From assembly GCA_002402325.1 (NCBI GenBank), contig DHFQ01000157.1:1-15352 (forward strand): DNA of 15,352 nucleotides. The letters run 5' to 3'. This DNA is from Candidatus Aminicenantes bacterium UBA4820. GTDB lineage: Bacteria; Acidobacteriota; UBA4820. The translations under genes and the position numbers were made by a program. The notes under the pieces were generated by a model. It was given only the letters and a program-made list of their open reading frames with translations, was not told the DNA's origin and did no database searches. Below, piece after piece: positions 7,581-14,761 of this stretch. Position 1 is the stretch's first letter. Each line of letters starts with the position of its first letter.

Positions 7581-8815
7581 AAATCACAGCCCATTCTATA
7601 GAATAGGCTGGATCCAACCCCTTTTGAAAAAAGGCTGTGACTTTTATGTTGTGGTAGGTGATAGGACAAACAAATATTCTCTTTAAACATTTCCACATCG
7701 CCTTTGAGTAATTTATACGTCTTCTCAACATCTTCTACACTTTCATAAATCTTTTTTATGGGTTTTAACTCTGTAATTGAATAATAGAAAATGGCATCTT
7801 GAATCAAATCCTCTAATAAATTTATGGAGAACAAAGCGTATCTAGTTTCGTCTAATGGACTTGAGGTTAATGATGATTTATAGGAGCCATCATTTTGATA
7901 GAATCCATTAATCATTCCTATCAAATCTTTGATCTTACTAATCAACTGGGTAAGTTCATTTAATTTCAGTTCAATCTTGGAATAAAGAAAGTCAATACAG
8001 TAAACAATTTTTGATATATCTTTGAGTGAGAGATTATTGTTTATATAACTCAAAAGATAAACAAGCCAGAGATTAGCGTTTTGTGGAATTTTATCTAAGT
8101 TATCCAAAATAAAACAGACTTTGAAAAAACTATCTAAGTCCTTAGGAATTATTTTTACAATTTTGCTTTCGTCAATTACGCTTTGGAGAAGGTATGAGAG
8201 TTTTTCTTTATTTAGATCAATCAAGCCGTGCTGAAAGTTAAGAATAAGATTTTTTGCATCTATCCTGTAACAAAGATTTTTTAGAGTGGGGTCTGGTTTA
8301 AGCATTTTTTCAAACTTTGCTTTTGGCACTCTGAAAGCATAACTCCGCCACGCTGGCACCATTCCATACTCACCATTTTTCAGAATCCATTCAGGTTTTA
8401 ATATCGCATACTTCAGTAAAGGTTTATGAATATAGACAAAGAATTTATCTTTAATGGGTTCTCGTTTGTCTCCTTTCTTTTTGGCAACCTTGGATACTTT
8501 GAAATCATAAAAATCCAAATCTACTTTTTCAGCATATTGAAACTCAAACTCTATCTTTTCTTCATTTATTTCTGCAATAAAATCAGGCTCTCTTGAAACC
8601 CCACCTTTTCTTAAAAACCATAAAAATTTATCTCCTCCCGATTTATAAACTTTAACTCGTTTCCTTGGACGCAATTCTTTTACTCTACTATCCAACCATT
8701 CTAACACTTCTAACTCAGCAATTGCTTTTTTCTTCATATCTTTGCGGTATTCAAGATATGTACGAGACTTTATATCGCTGGATTGAGCATATATTGTTTT
8801 TCCATCTAATTTCAT
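7523..8815 (-). CDS. Probable restriction endonuclease paired with HTH-methyltransferase (PD-(D/E)XK-like)
   Basis: A 430-aa protein encoded directly after a DNA methyltransferase, so probably its cognate nuclease. SREPDFIAEI places a Pro77-Asp78 before IEFEFQ (Glu89, Glu91, Gln93), consistent with a PD-(D/E)XK core in which Gln takes the Lys position; this is a reading by eye. A basic stretch RPRKRVKVYK (49-58) precedes it. The middle and C-terminal parts are helical and unrecognised. Start: ATG at 8815 with GAGGTG seven bases upstream; a GTG at 8824 is also in frame. The last 39 or so codons, past the HLPQHKSH segment, coincide with structured, attC-like DNA, so the natural C-terminus may be lost or extended. 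No named family recognised. Confidence 0.65.
   Translation of the reverse strand: MKLDGKTIYAQSSDIKSRTYLEYRKDMKKKAIAELEVLEWLDSRVKELRPRKRVKVYKSGGDKFLWFLRKGGVSREPDFIAEINEEKIEFEFQYAEKVDLDFYDFKVSKVAKKKGDKREPIKDKFFVYIHKPLLKYAILKPEWILKNGEYGMVPAWRSYAFRVPKAKFEKMLKPDPTLKNLCYRIDAKNLILNFQHGLIDLNKEKLSYLLQSVIDESKIVKIIPKDLDSFFKVCFILDNLDKIPQNANLWLVYLLSYINNNLSLKDISKIVYCIDFLYSKIELKLNELTQLISKIKDLIGMINGFYQNDGSYKSSLTSSPLDETRYALFSINLLEDLIQDAIFYYSITELKPIKKIYESVEDVEKTYKLLKGDVEMFKENICLSYHLPQHKSHSLFSKGVGSSLFYRMGCDFVPYGTQSNSSLYLDFGYT
7584..7640. repeat. Nested inverted repeat inside the 3' end of the restriction gene
   Basis: TCACAGCC (7584-7591) is the exact reverse complement of GGCTGTGA (7633-7640). Overlapping and inside it is a near-perfect palindrome around ATTCTATAGAAT (7588-7609, arms AGCC and GGCT). 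It lies just upstream, in gene direction, of half attC F and may be the remnant of the missing attC arm, a terminator-like structure, or a small inserted element. Confidence 0.5.
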
Positions 8816-8825
8816 AATTTTCACC

Positions 8826-9878
8826 TCACCATAATTTATTTTGATAATTTTTTAAACTTTTTACTGCATTAAGGGCAATTTCTGGGTTTATTTCATATCC
8901 TACTCCATTCCGTTTTAAATCTGCAGCAGCAATAAGAGCGATTCCAGAACCAGCAAAAGGATCAAGCACAGTTTCACCTATATAACTAAATGTTTTTATT
9001 AACCTATAAGGCAATTCATAAGGAAAAGGAGCAATATGGTTTCTTCTGTCACCACTGCCTTGAGGTTTCATTACCCAAACATCGCTCTTCTTTATTGATA
9101 ACCAAAATTCCTTGTCTAATTTTGATTGTTCTTTTTGTTCTTTGGTTAAATGACCATATTTGCTAAATCCTTTCTTTTCGGGCTTATCAAATTCCAAAAT
9201 AAACTCATGCATATTGTTTATCAAAATACCACCTGGGTATGGGTAAGTTCCGAAATGAGCTCTTACAGCATTTGTTTTATGCCAAATAATATCTCTTTTA
9301 AAAATAAAGCCTATTTGTTCACATAAATCTATTGTTTTACCAACTAAATTTAATGTTCTAAACTTCCCATTTTCTACTCGGATGGGAAGATTCATTATGT
9401 TTATAAACACTTTTCGTCCAGGCTGTAAAACCCTATAAACTTCTTTCCATACCTTACCTATTTTTTCAAACCATTTATCTATATTATGAATATTGCCAAG
9501 ATCATTTTCAATTGGTTCTCTTGAATACATTTTTGTATCAAAATATGGTGGCGATGTTACCATTAAATGAATACTATTATCTGATAAATCATCCATTTCC
9601 ATAGAATTCTTAACAAATACTTTTTGGATTGTTTCATTTATTTCAATAACATTTACTTTTTCAATATCTGTTTTATTTTGTTGTGGCTGGGGCTTAAAAT
9701 TCATTTCATATCTTTTTAATTCTTCCAAATCAAAACGCATCTGTCCACTTGCTGCAATCCGTACTTTAACAACTTTCTTATTTACAAGATTGTGAAGTAT
9801 TTCAACGGAAATACCTAAGAAGTTAGCAGCTTCACTTGCTGAAAGATAAGTTCTATCTTTATAATCTTTTGGTTCCAT
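8826..9878 (-). CDS. Beta-class DNA methyltransferase with N-terminal MerR/excisionase-like HTH
   Basis: A 350-aa two-domain protein. Residues 10-57 (YLSASEAANFLGIS, then MRFDLEELKRYE) form a winged helix-turn-helix of the MerR/excisionase DNA-binding type. The rest is a beta-class methyltransferase: TSPPY at 108-112, HEFILEF, PYELPYRLI, and SAM-binding DPFAGSG at 306-312. SPPY favours N4-cytosine. The start chosen is ATG 9878 with AAGGA about nine bases upstream; a longer frame to 10001 would translate attC-like site C and is not credible, and ATG 9887 adds three residues. The HTH may aid target recognition or repress its own operon, taking the place of a separate control protein; that is inference. 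The restriction gene follows with ribosome binding site and stop codon interleaved. Confidence 0.9.
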   Translation of the reverse strand: MEPKDYKDRTYLSASEAANFLGISVEILHNLVNKKVVKVRIAASGQMRFDLEELKRYEMNFKPQPQQNKTDIEKVNVIEINETIQKVFVKNSMEMDDLSDNSIHLMVTSPPYFDTKMYSREPIENDLGNIHNIDKWFEKIGKVWKEVYRVLQPGRKVFINIMNLPIRVENGKFRTLNLVGKTIDLCEQIGFIFKRDIIWHKTNAVRAHFGTYPYPGGILINNMHEFILEFDKPEKKGFSKYGHLTKEQKEQSKLDKEFWLSIKKSDVWVMKPQGSGDRRNHIAPFPYELPYRLIKTFSYIGETVLDPFAGSGIALIAAADLKRNGVGYEINPEIALNAVKSLKNYQNKLW

Positions 9879-9906
9879 TTTAATCATCCTTTTTGTTTGT
9901 CCTTTC

Positions 9907-9986
9907 GCCCAACGGTTTGCGGATAAAAGAAGTTGCCAAAGGGAATTTGGGCGAAGCGTAGCGAAGCCTTTTATCCGCTGTAAGGC
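9907..9986 (-). repeat. attC-like recombination site C (80 bp)
   Basis: On the minus strand: R'' GCCTTAC (9980-9986, imperfect), arm GCGGATAAAAG, GCTTCGC repeats, TTCCCTTTGGCAA, arm CTTTTATCCGC, and R' GTTGGGC (9907-9913), the classic integron core sequence. Length and outer arms equal sites A and B; the central hairpin of those is replaced by a GCGAAGC direct repeat. The R'' side and flank (GTCGCCTTAC) match 8 of 10 bases of the complement expected from R' of site D, the 5' end of this cassette. Confidence 0.75.
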
Positions 9987-10007
9987 GACGTGCATTATCA
10001 TTATCTT

Positions 10008-10406
10008 TCATTTCTGTATGTTCCACTCAGGCTTTAGTTTTTCAATTAAAGTATTTTCTAGCCCTTTTATAAGGTCAATATTTAAACCTTTATACAGTAA
10101 TGTTGATTTGGGCTTTAATGCAGATATCTTAACAGTCTTACCATCCTTTAGACAATCTTTAATTTTTCCCGCAATACGTTCGTTTGTTCCTGCTCCCTGC
10201 AAGCTTTTGTATCTGCCCATTCTATCTTTTAGGGTGGTGGTACTATTCTGACAAACTCCAATATATTTCACCTTATCTTCTACTACAAAAGCATAAATTA
10301 CTCTTTCCCCCTCAAAGTTATTAAGTTTGAAGGTTATTCCACTCTTTAATCCTTCTTTTAACTTCCATTCTCCAATCTCTACAAAATCGTATTTATCTAA
10401 TTCTAT
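10008..10406 (-). CDS. GIY-YIG-type nuclease domain protein with apparent ATA start
   Basis: A 132-aa protein if read from an ATA codon at 10406. GIY-YIG features: VIYAF with Tyr38, KYIG with Tyr48-Gly50, LKDRMGRY with Arg62, GLENTLIE with Glu117, and KPEWN with Asn129. GIY-YIG domains cut DNA and occur in restriction enzymes, homing nucleases and repair proteins. No in-frame ATG precedes the domain. The first standard start, GTG 10271, would discard Tyr38 and half the active-site motif. GGAGG lies six bases before ATA, in the context GGAGGAATAAAATA, the same as GGAGGAATAAAATG before the methyltransferase at 5890. So the gene either starts at ATA or lost its ATG by one substitution. It is the sole gene of a 522-bp cassette. 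Confidence 0.75.
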   Translation of the reverse strand: MELDKYDFVEIGEWKLKEGLKSGITFKLNNFEGERVIYAFVVEDKVKYIGVCQNSTTTLKDRMGRYKSLQGAGTNERIAGKIKDCLKDGKTVKISALKPKSTLLYKGLNIDLIKGLENTLIEKLKPEWNIQK

Positions 10407-10412
10407 TTTATT

Positions 10413-10417
10413 CCTCC
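10413..10417 (-). promoter_or_regulatory. Ribosome binding site for the ATA-start GIY-YIG gene
   Basis: GGAGG six bases before ATA 10406. A tiny frame, ATG ATT ATG GAG GAA TAA (10408-10425), runs through the site and stops one base before the ATA, so translational re-initiation is conceivable. Confidence 0.65.
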
Positions 10418-10428
10418 ATAATCATGTC

Positions 10429-10502
10429 GGCTAACGTTTCGAGCGTATCTAAAGTTCCGAGCGGAGTGCCGAAGGCACGTAACCAGATACGCTCTGTTAT
10501 CG
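10429..10502 (-). repeat. attC-like recombination site D (74 bp)
   Basis: On the minus strand: R'' CGATAAC (10496-10502), arm GAGCGTATCT, a GTGCC-TTC-GGCAC hairpin, GCTCGGAACTTT, arm AGATACGCTC, then R' GTTAGCC (10429-10435). With its flank, the R'' side (10496-10505) is the exact 10-base reverse complement of the R' side of site E (11069-11078). That is the signature of a single cassette inserted between E and D. It shares its R' half almost base for base with site E. Confidence 0.82.
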
Positions 10503-10512
10503 GAAGTTGAGT

Positions 10513-11043
10513 TCACTTTAATGCCTTTTTTATGTAAGTAATAAGTTTCGCGCATTTATTACCCTTTCCATTTTTGAAGTTCGAAACATTCCCATAAAGA
10601 AGTTTATATTTTTTGATTTTTTTAAATGGCAATAAGTTCTTTATCGATTTTTTCAGATTCTTCCACTGTTTTATCTTAGAAGTTTTCTCTTTCAGTTGAG
10701 AAGTATTTAATATTTGAATAAATAAGACCGAATCACTCATTCCGATAGGTGTATTCTCAGAGTCATGAATGTAGTAAGAAGATAAAGCCGAAGTCAAGAA
10801 TTTACCGCATATTTGGGTTGGTTTAACATCTGTTTCTTCAATTTCAATGATCACTCGGATTTTATTATCCTTAATCACCAGCAAGTCAACATTACAATAT
10901 TCTGTTTCATTTGATTTATCCTTTGAACGAAATAAAGGCACATTATGTTGTCCACCACAGGCTGGGTCTGTTATTATTTTACAGTCAGGGAACTCAGTCC
11001 CTTTGATACAATCCCCAATGATTTTGTGTAACTGGTGTTCCAT
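10513..11043 (-). CDS. Hypothetical protein with PD-(D/E)XK-like nuclease signature, lone cassette gene
   Basis: A 176-aa protein I do not recognise by name. EYCNVDLLVI followed by KIRVIIEIEET gives Asp53, Glu67 and Glu69 on two predicted beta strands, a layout like the catalytic core of PD-(D/E)XK nucleases, with Glu in the usual Lys position. DPACGGQHNVPLF upstream and KPTQICGKFLTSALS downstream look conserved but are unassigned. The C-terminus is Lys-rich (LKKSIKNLLPFKKIKKYK), suiting nucleic acid binding. The start is ATG 11043, with AAAGGAGG seven bases upstream; a longer in-frame start at 11061 lies at that ribosome binding site. It is the only gene of a 643-bp cassette and has no methyltransferase partner. 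Possible roles: a solitary modification-dependent nuclease, or a non-catalytic relative. Confidence 0.6.
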   Translation of the reverse strand: MEHQLHKIIGDCIKGTEFPDCKIITDPACGGQHNVPLFRSKDKSNETEYCNVDLLVIKDNKIRVIIEIEETDVKPTQICGKFLTSALSSYYIHDSENTPIGMSDSVLFIQILNTSQLKEKTSKIKQWKNLKKSIKNLLPFKKIKKYKLLYGNVSNFKNGKGNKCAKLITYIKKALK

Positions 11044-11071
11044 TTCAATTCCTCCTTTCAATCTAAATTTC

Positions 11072-11163
11072 CGATAACGTTTCGAGCGTATCTGAAGTTC
11101 CGAGCGGAGCGAGGAATTTGGGCGGAGGTGCGAAGCACCGTAGCCAGATACGCTTTGTTATAT
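11072..11163 (-). repeat. attC-like recombination site E (92 bp)
   Basis: On the minus strand: R'' ATATAAC (11157-11163), arm AGCGTATCT, GGTGC-TTC-GCACC hairpin, AAATTCCTCGCT, GCTCGGAACTTC, arm AGATACGCT, and R' GTTATCG (11072-11078). It closes the four-gene cassette to its right. Its R' half is nearly identical to that of D and recognisable in half site F. Confidence 0.8.
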
Positions 11164-11173
11164 GAAGTGGCGG

Positions 11174-12163
11174 TCATTTTTCTTCACCACACATAGAAAA
11201 TAAATCGCTCTGCTTTCCCTTAACTGCCTCGTATTTTATAGCTCTTCCTTTCTTGTGTAACAAGTAGATTTTTCTTTTTTCTAATTCTAATGGATCCTTG
11301 GGGACGACGAAGGCATCTTTGATCTTATCCCAATCTTTATCTCTGATAGTTATTACATTATCAAGAAAATTACTTATATAACATCCATTAATTACTGTCG
11401 GTCTAACATCTTCTAACTTTTTATTCGTAATTTCAACATACTTTGGATCAATATCAATCCCTATGAATTTTCTTCCCAATTTTTTCGCTGCGATAGCAGT
11501 TGTTCCAGTCCCCACGAACGGATCGAGAACTATATCCCCTTCATCACTGCTCAAAAGCAATAATCTTTCAAGTAGATGGAGAGGCAATTGACAGGGATGT
11601 TCGTCCCTCCTTTTTTTGTGTCTAATTCTGTGAATATCCGTCCAAACATCGGAAACTAGAGGCCCAAATTGATGCATCTGGTTTTTTTTACCACCATAGT
11701 CTTGTAAAATATAATGGCAACTCCTACAACGTTTGTGCAACATTCTAATGTCATAAAACTTAAAATCCTTAGACTTCACATAGTATAAAATCCCATAGTG
11801 ATTGGGCAAAAGCGTCTTGCCAAGGGGAGAACCCATCGCATCCCAGGCAATCCAATGGCGGAAGATAGCAATTTCATTTAGGTAAGAGCCAAAATAGATT
11901 AACCATTTTGGGATATTATGAACAAAAATTGAACCTGTTGGTTTGGTGATACGAACCATCTCAGTAAGCCAGTTTTTACACCAAGAGAGATATTCATCGA
12001 TCTCATGTTTATCAAAATAACTATTATATTTCTTTTTTAGATTGAAGGGAGGATCCGCAAAAGTAACATCAACACTATTATCTGGTATTTTTCTCATCAC
12101 TTCTAAGCAGTCTCCTTGAATAATCTTATTTCCTATCGATCCAAAGAAATCTTTATTTTCCAT
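11174..12163 (-). CDS. Beta-class DNA N6-adenine-type methyltransferase with Cys-rich insert
   Basis: A site-specific DNA methyltransferase of 329 aa. IIQGDCLEVM leads to the catalytic ADPPFN (residues 36-41), and SAM-binding DPFVGTGTT follows at 214-222, so beta-class order; DPPF favours N6-adenine. Between them KRCRSCH (Cys146, Cys149, His150) may bind a metal. It is followed by HQFGPLVSDVW, a typical segment before the HPCQLPLHLLERL helix. A tail of about 80 residues after the core is unassigned. ATG start overlaps the nuclease gene by 11 bases and has AGGGA nine bases upstream. It is the last gene of the four-gene cassette and, with the partial methyltransferase at the right edge, gives two methyltransferases of different motif type in one unit, as in systems that recognise asymmetric sites. 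Confidence 0.92.
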   Translation of the reverse strand: MENKDFFGSIGNKIIQGDCLEVMRKIPDNSVDVTFADPPFNLKKKYNSYFDKHEIDEYLSWCKNWLTEMVRITKPTGSIFVHNIPKWLIYFGSYLNEIAIFRHWIAWDAMGSPLGKTLLPNHYGILYYVKSKDFKFYDIRMLHKRCRSCHYILQDYGGKKNQMHQFGPLVSDVWTDIHRIRHKKRRDEHPCQLPLHLLERLLLLSSDEGDIVLDPFVGTGTTAIAAKKLGRKFIGIDIDPKYVEITNKKLEDVRPTVINGCYISNFLDNVITIRDKDWDKIKDAFVVPKDPLELEKRKIYLLHKKGRAIKYEAVKGKQSDLFSMCGEEK

Positions 12164-13127
12164 TGAAAGTCGTCCCTAGTAGATTTTCAAACTTCTCAAG
12201 TTCATCATTGTGAAAAGTAAAGACAAAATCATAAGCATCTACCATTCGCTTCAGGTCGCCTCTTCGGACATACCAGCCAATTCCATCTACGAATCCAACA
12301 AAAATTACATTTGGATAGTTTTTCTTCAAATAATCAGCAACGGTCTTTTCTGTCTTTGCTTTGTCTCCCATTCCTGAGGCTGTAGTAACAGCATACGAAC
12401 ATTCAATTATTATCTTTGGCGAGGTCTTGTTTGGAACTATAAAATCCATTGTCCTTGGAATGTTTCCTGCCGCTGAAATTCTGAACTTCCCTTTCTCAAA
12501 GGTCAGTTTATGGGTTGTTAAAATCTGCTCAATTACAACTTCTGGATTCCCTTCCCTCGCAGCTTTATACGAGCCCTTTGTCTTGTATCTTATTATAGTA
12601 TCTACCAACGACTCTATAGAAAAACTAAACTTATTTATATCAAGCTTCTTAAACTCAAAAAGTGGAAGAACCTTTTTTATCACAGGAACTGTAGGTCCCC
12701 TGAAGAATAGATTTACAATCCCCTCGGCGAACTTTTTGTTCGTTTTAACAATAGATTTTATCTTATCCAGACCCCATTCTGTTTTAAAATCATCGCTTGG
12801 CCAAGAATCTTTATTAACAAGGCTGGATAAAGTTTTATCATCCGTGGCTCTGATGAATGTAACCAGTCTTTGCAGACTTTCTTTTGAGAAACCGGTTACA
12901 GTTAAAATAGCATCTAAACCATCTTCAACATTTGTGATGTGTTCAAGCAAGACAGACTCTTTTAGCCCATCTCTTTCTATCCTGTTTTTTAGAAGAAAAA
13001 TATTCTGGGCAATTGAAGAAATATGTCCTTCATGGTATTCTTCAAACTCTTCGTTATAGAAATAGAAGGTGTTCTTCGACACTACTGTATCAAATTTTTG
13101 GTCTAAAGATGGATACTGGATTTTCAT
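12153..13127 (-). CDS. Probable type II restriction endonuclease (PD-(D/E)XK-like)
   Basis: A 324-aa protein between an HNH-domain gene and a methyltransferase gene, so probably a restriction endonuclease. The likely core is RTMDFIVP with Asp228, then KIIIECSY with Glu242, and TTASGMGDKAKTE (Lys256) shortly after. D, ECS and a following GxGDK-type loop recall several type II enzymes, but I cannot name a family. Glu242 is followed by Cys-Ser and no Lys in the standard position. The N-terminal 200 residues are mostly helical and may recognise DNA. The start is ATG 13127, one base after the preceding stop, with AGGTG six bases before it; the GTG at 13136 lies at the ribosome binding site. The antisense frame over this gene is a shadow. 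Confidence 0.72.
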   Translation of the reverse strand: MKIQYPSLDQKFDTVVSKNTFYFYNEEFEEYHEGHISSIAQNIFLLKNRIERDGLKESVLLEHITNVEDGLDAILTVTGFSKESLQRLVTFIRATDDKTLSSLVNKDSWPSDDFKTEWGLDKIKSIVKTNKKFAEGIVNLFFRGPTVPVIKKVLPLFEFKKLDINKFSFSIESLVDTIIRYKTKGSYKAAREGNPEVVIEQILTTHKLTFEKGKFRISAAGNIPRTMDFIVPNKTSPKIIIECSYAVTTASGMGDKAKTEKTVADYLKKNYPNVIFVGFVDGIGWYVRRGDLKRMVDAYDFVFTFHNDELEKFENLLGTTFNGK

Positions 13128-13128
13128 T

Positions 13129-14760
13129 TTATTCACCTACTGCTGAAAGGAGAAATTGAATATCTATCGGTTGGTCAATAAGTTTTTCCTGTTCGATTTC
13201 GCCCTTTTCTAAAAACTTTTTGAAAAACTCTGGTCTTGTTTGCCCGAATGCATTAGAAACTTTCTCCCCTCTATCGATCCAAATCTTGTGCTGTATCATC
13301 TTTCTGATCATTTTGCTTATTGCTTCCCAATTATTTTCGTCTAATTCAGCCCAAAATATTCTCGTTCCTTTTCCTTTCTTTCTCTCGTTTTTCATGTCAC
13401 TTGTAATTTTTCTATTCTGTATTAAATGCATGGCTATTGCTTCCTTTAGTAGTTCGCACCAAACTACAAAGGCTGCGGGTCGATATATTCTAAAGGCTCT
13501 TATATGGTCATCAGAAATGCTTTTACCTTTTCTAATCTGCTCTTCAATCTTATAGGCGCCAATACTCTTATCAAATTTATTTTCTAATGTTTTCTCAGCG
13601 AATAGATTCATCAATTTGACAAGATTCTTTGCTTCAATTTCCCTCACATATTGTTGCCCTTTGTTTTCGCAATCGTAAATGTCGATCTCGCAAGGTGTAG
13701 AATCTATAAACCATCTGAAAAAGGTTTTTTCTACAGAATCATAGGAAATAGGCAAAACTCTTGATCTGGCTTTTTCCATCTCTACAAAATTAAAGAATTT
13801 ATTTTGAGGCTCTTTAAAATCCCTTATTCTTGCTTTAAGATAATGGGACAAATTCTTTCCCATTTCGCCCTGTTTTTCTGATTCAATACTTTCTATAAAT
13901 CCTTTTTCTGATTTTGGTTTGGTTTGTGGTTTTTCAAGATATTCCTTAAATTTAATGCTAAAAATGTCTTGTCCTAGAGTATCTAAAACGGATCTGAAAA
14001 ATTCTATTTGTCTAAGTTCTTTATGCGCTCTGCGGTTTACATCTTTTAAATGATCCTTATCGGGATTTATGAATACTCTACAAAATATCTGTTTTCTCCC
14101 CAAAACAACTTGAGCAGCGGTTTTATGTTGTCCATCAAAAAGTAAAATCCTACTCGGTTCTCCCTCCTTTTTAAAGTGCGTACGGCATAAGGCAACATGA
14201 AGTTGCGGATTTTTTCTGAAGAATTCATCTATAAGTTTATCTATATCTATTATTTTTCGCGGGTTTAACTCGGAGTCATGGTAAAGTATCTCTATAGGTA
14301 ACAGAGCAAAAAAGCACTTATAATACTCATTACTTGGGTCAATAAGAACTGGGTAAATATAGTCTCTATTGTCAAATCTAATTAGAACATCGTTGTTTTC
14401 AATTTTTGCGAAGACATCCTTTTTGCTTCCTCCAAATTCTGTCAAAATTTGCGTCGTTGTTACAGCTCCACCATATTTCTCTTTTATTTTATCAAACTTC
14501 ATTTTTGCCCTCGCAAGTTGAAGGTTTTGTGCCCTTTTTTTATTATTGCACTCCTCGTGCATAAGAGCCCAATTCGCCTCCTCGTCTGGGCCACCATCTG
14601 CCTGAGGTATAATATGATCAACCTCTACCTGATCAGCCTCCAGTTTTATCCCCTCTTCACAAAGAAAGCAAACACCGCTCTGAAGTTTCCAAAGCCGTTG
14701 AATCAGTTTGCTTTTTTCTTCATCAGACATTTGATCAATTTTAGAAGCTTTTCTTGGCAT
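13129..14760 (-). CDS. HNH nuclease fused to DGQHR/ParB-like domain
   Basis: A 543-aa protein with an unusual domain pairing. Residues 30-75 are an HNH nuclease: Cys31 and Cys34, VDHI with Asp48-His49, Asn63, His68 and HEECNNKK with Cys71, a zinc-binding HNH layout. Residues about 140-260 resemble the DGQHR/ParB-like fold seen in DndB and related proteins: LLFDGQHKTAA with DGQHK at 209-213, then NRRAHKELR. The C-terminal 280 residues are helical and unassigned. ATG start with GGAGG eight bases upstream. It lies between a DNA methyltransferase and a PD-(D/E)XK-like nuclease, so a role in DNA restriction or in sensing modified DNA is likely. Whether the DGQHR part binds a nucleotide, binds DNA or regulates the enzymes is not visible in the sequence. 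Confidence 0.8.
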   Translation of the reverse strand: MPRKASKIDQMSDEEKSKLIQRLWKLQSGVCFLCEEGIKLEADQVEVDHIIPQADGGPDEEANWALMHEECNNKKRAQNLQLARAKMKFDKIKEKYGGAVTTTQILTEFGGSKKDVFAKIENNDVLIRFDNRDYIYPVLIDPSNEYYKCFFALLPIEILYHDSELNPRKIIDIDKLIDEFFRKNPQLHVALCRTHFKKEGEPSRILLFDGQHKTAAQVVLGRKQIFCRVFINPDKDHLKDVNRRAHKELRQIEFFRSVLDTLGQDIFSIKFKEYLEKPQTKPKSEKGFIESIESEKQGEMGKNLSHYLKARIRDFKEPQNKFFNFVEMEKARSRVLPISYDSVEKTFFRWFIDSTPCEIDIYDCENKGQQYVREIEAKNLVKLMNLFAEKTLENKFDKSIGAYKIEEQIRKGKSISDDHIRAFRIYRPAAFVVWCELLKEAIAMHLIQNRKITSDMKNERKKGKGTRIFWAELDENNWEAISKMIRKMIQHKIWIDRGEKVSNAFGQTRPEFFKKFLEKGEIEQEKLIDQPIDIQFLLSAVGE

Positions 14761-14761
14761 A

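Noticed and set aside
7507..7731. A 74-codon minus-strand frame over the end of the restriction gene
   Set aside because: It lies in another frame of the same DNA, runs through the half attC, and shows no ribosome binding site or family resemblance.
9879..10001. Longer start for the HTH-methyltransferase at 10001
   Set aside because: The added 41 residues are a translation of attC-like site C and have no ribosome binding site; ATG 9878 has one.
10008..10271. GTG start for the GIY-YIG protein at 10271
   Set aside because: It removes Tyr38 of the catalytic motif, has no ribosome binding site, and the frame is open with protein-like sequence up to a strong site before ATA 10406.
4822..11163. 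Repeats read as a CRISPR array or a family of MITEs
   Set aside because: Copies are hundreds to thousands of bases apart, always just after a gene's 3' end and in one orientation. They carry matched R''/R' boxes and show no target-site duplications. attC sites explain this better.
12361..13059. A 232-codon plus-strand open frame
   Set aside because: It is antisense to the restriction-type gene at 12153-13127, has no ribosome binding site and no recognisable domain, and every other gene is on the minus strand.
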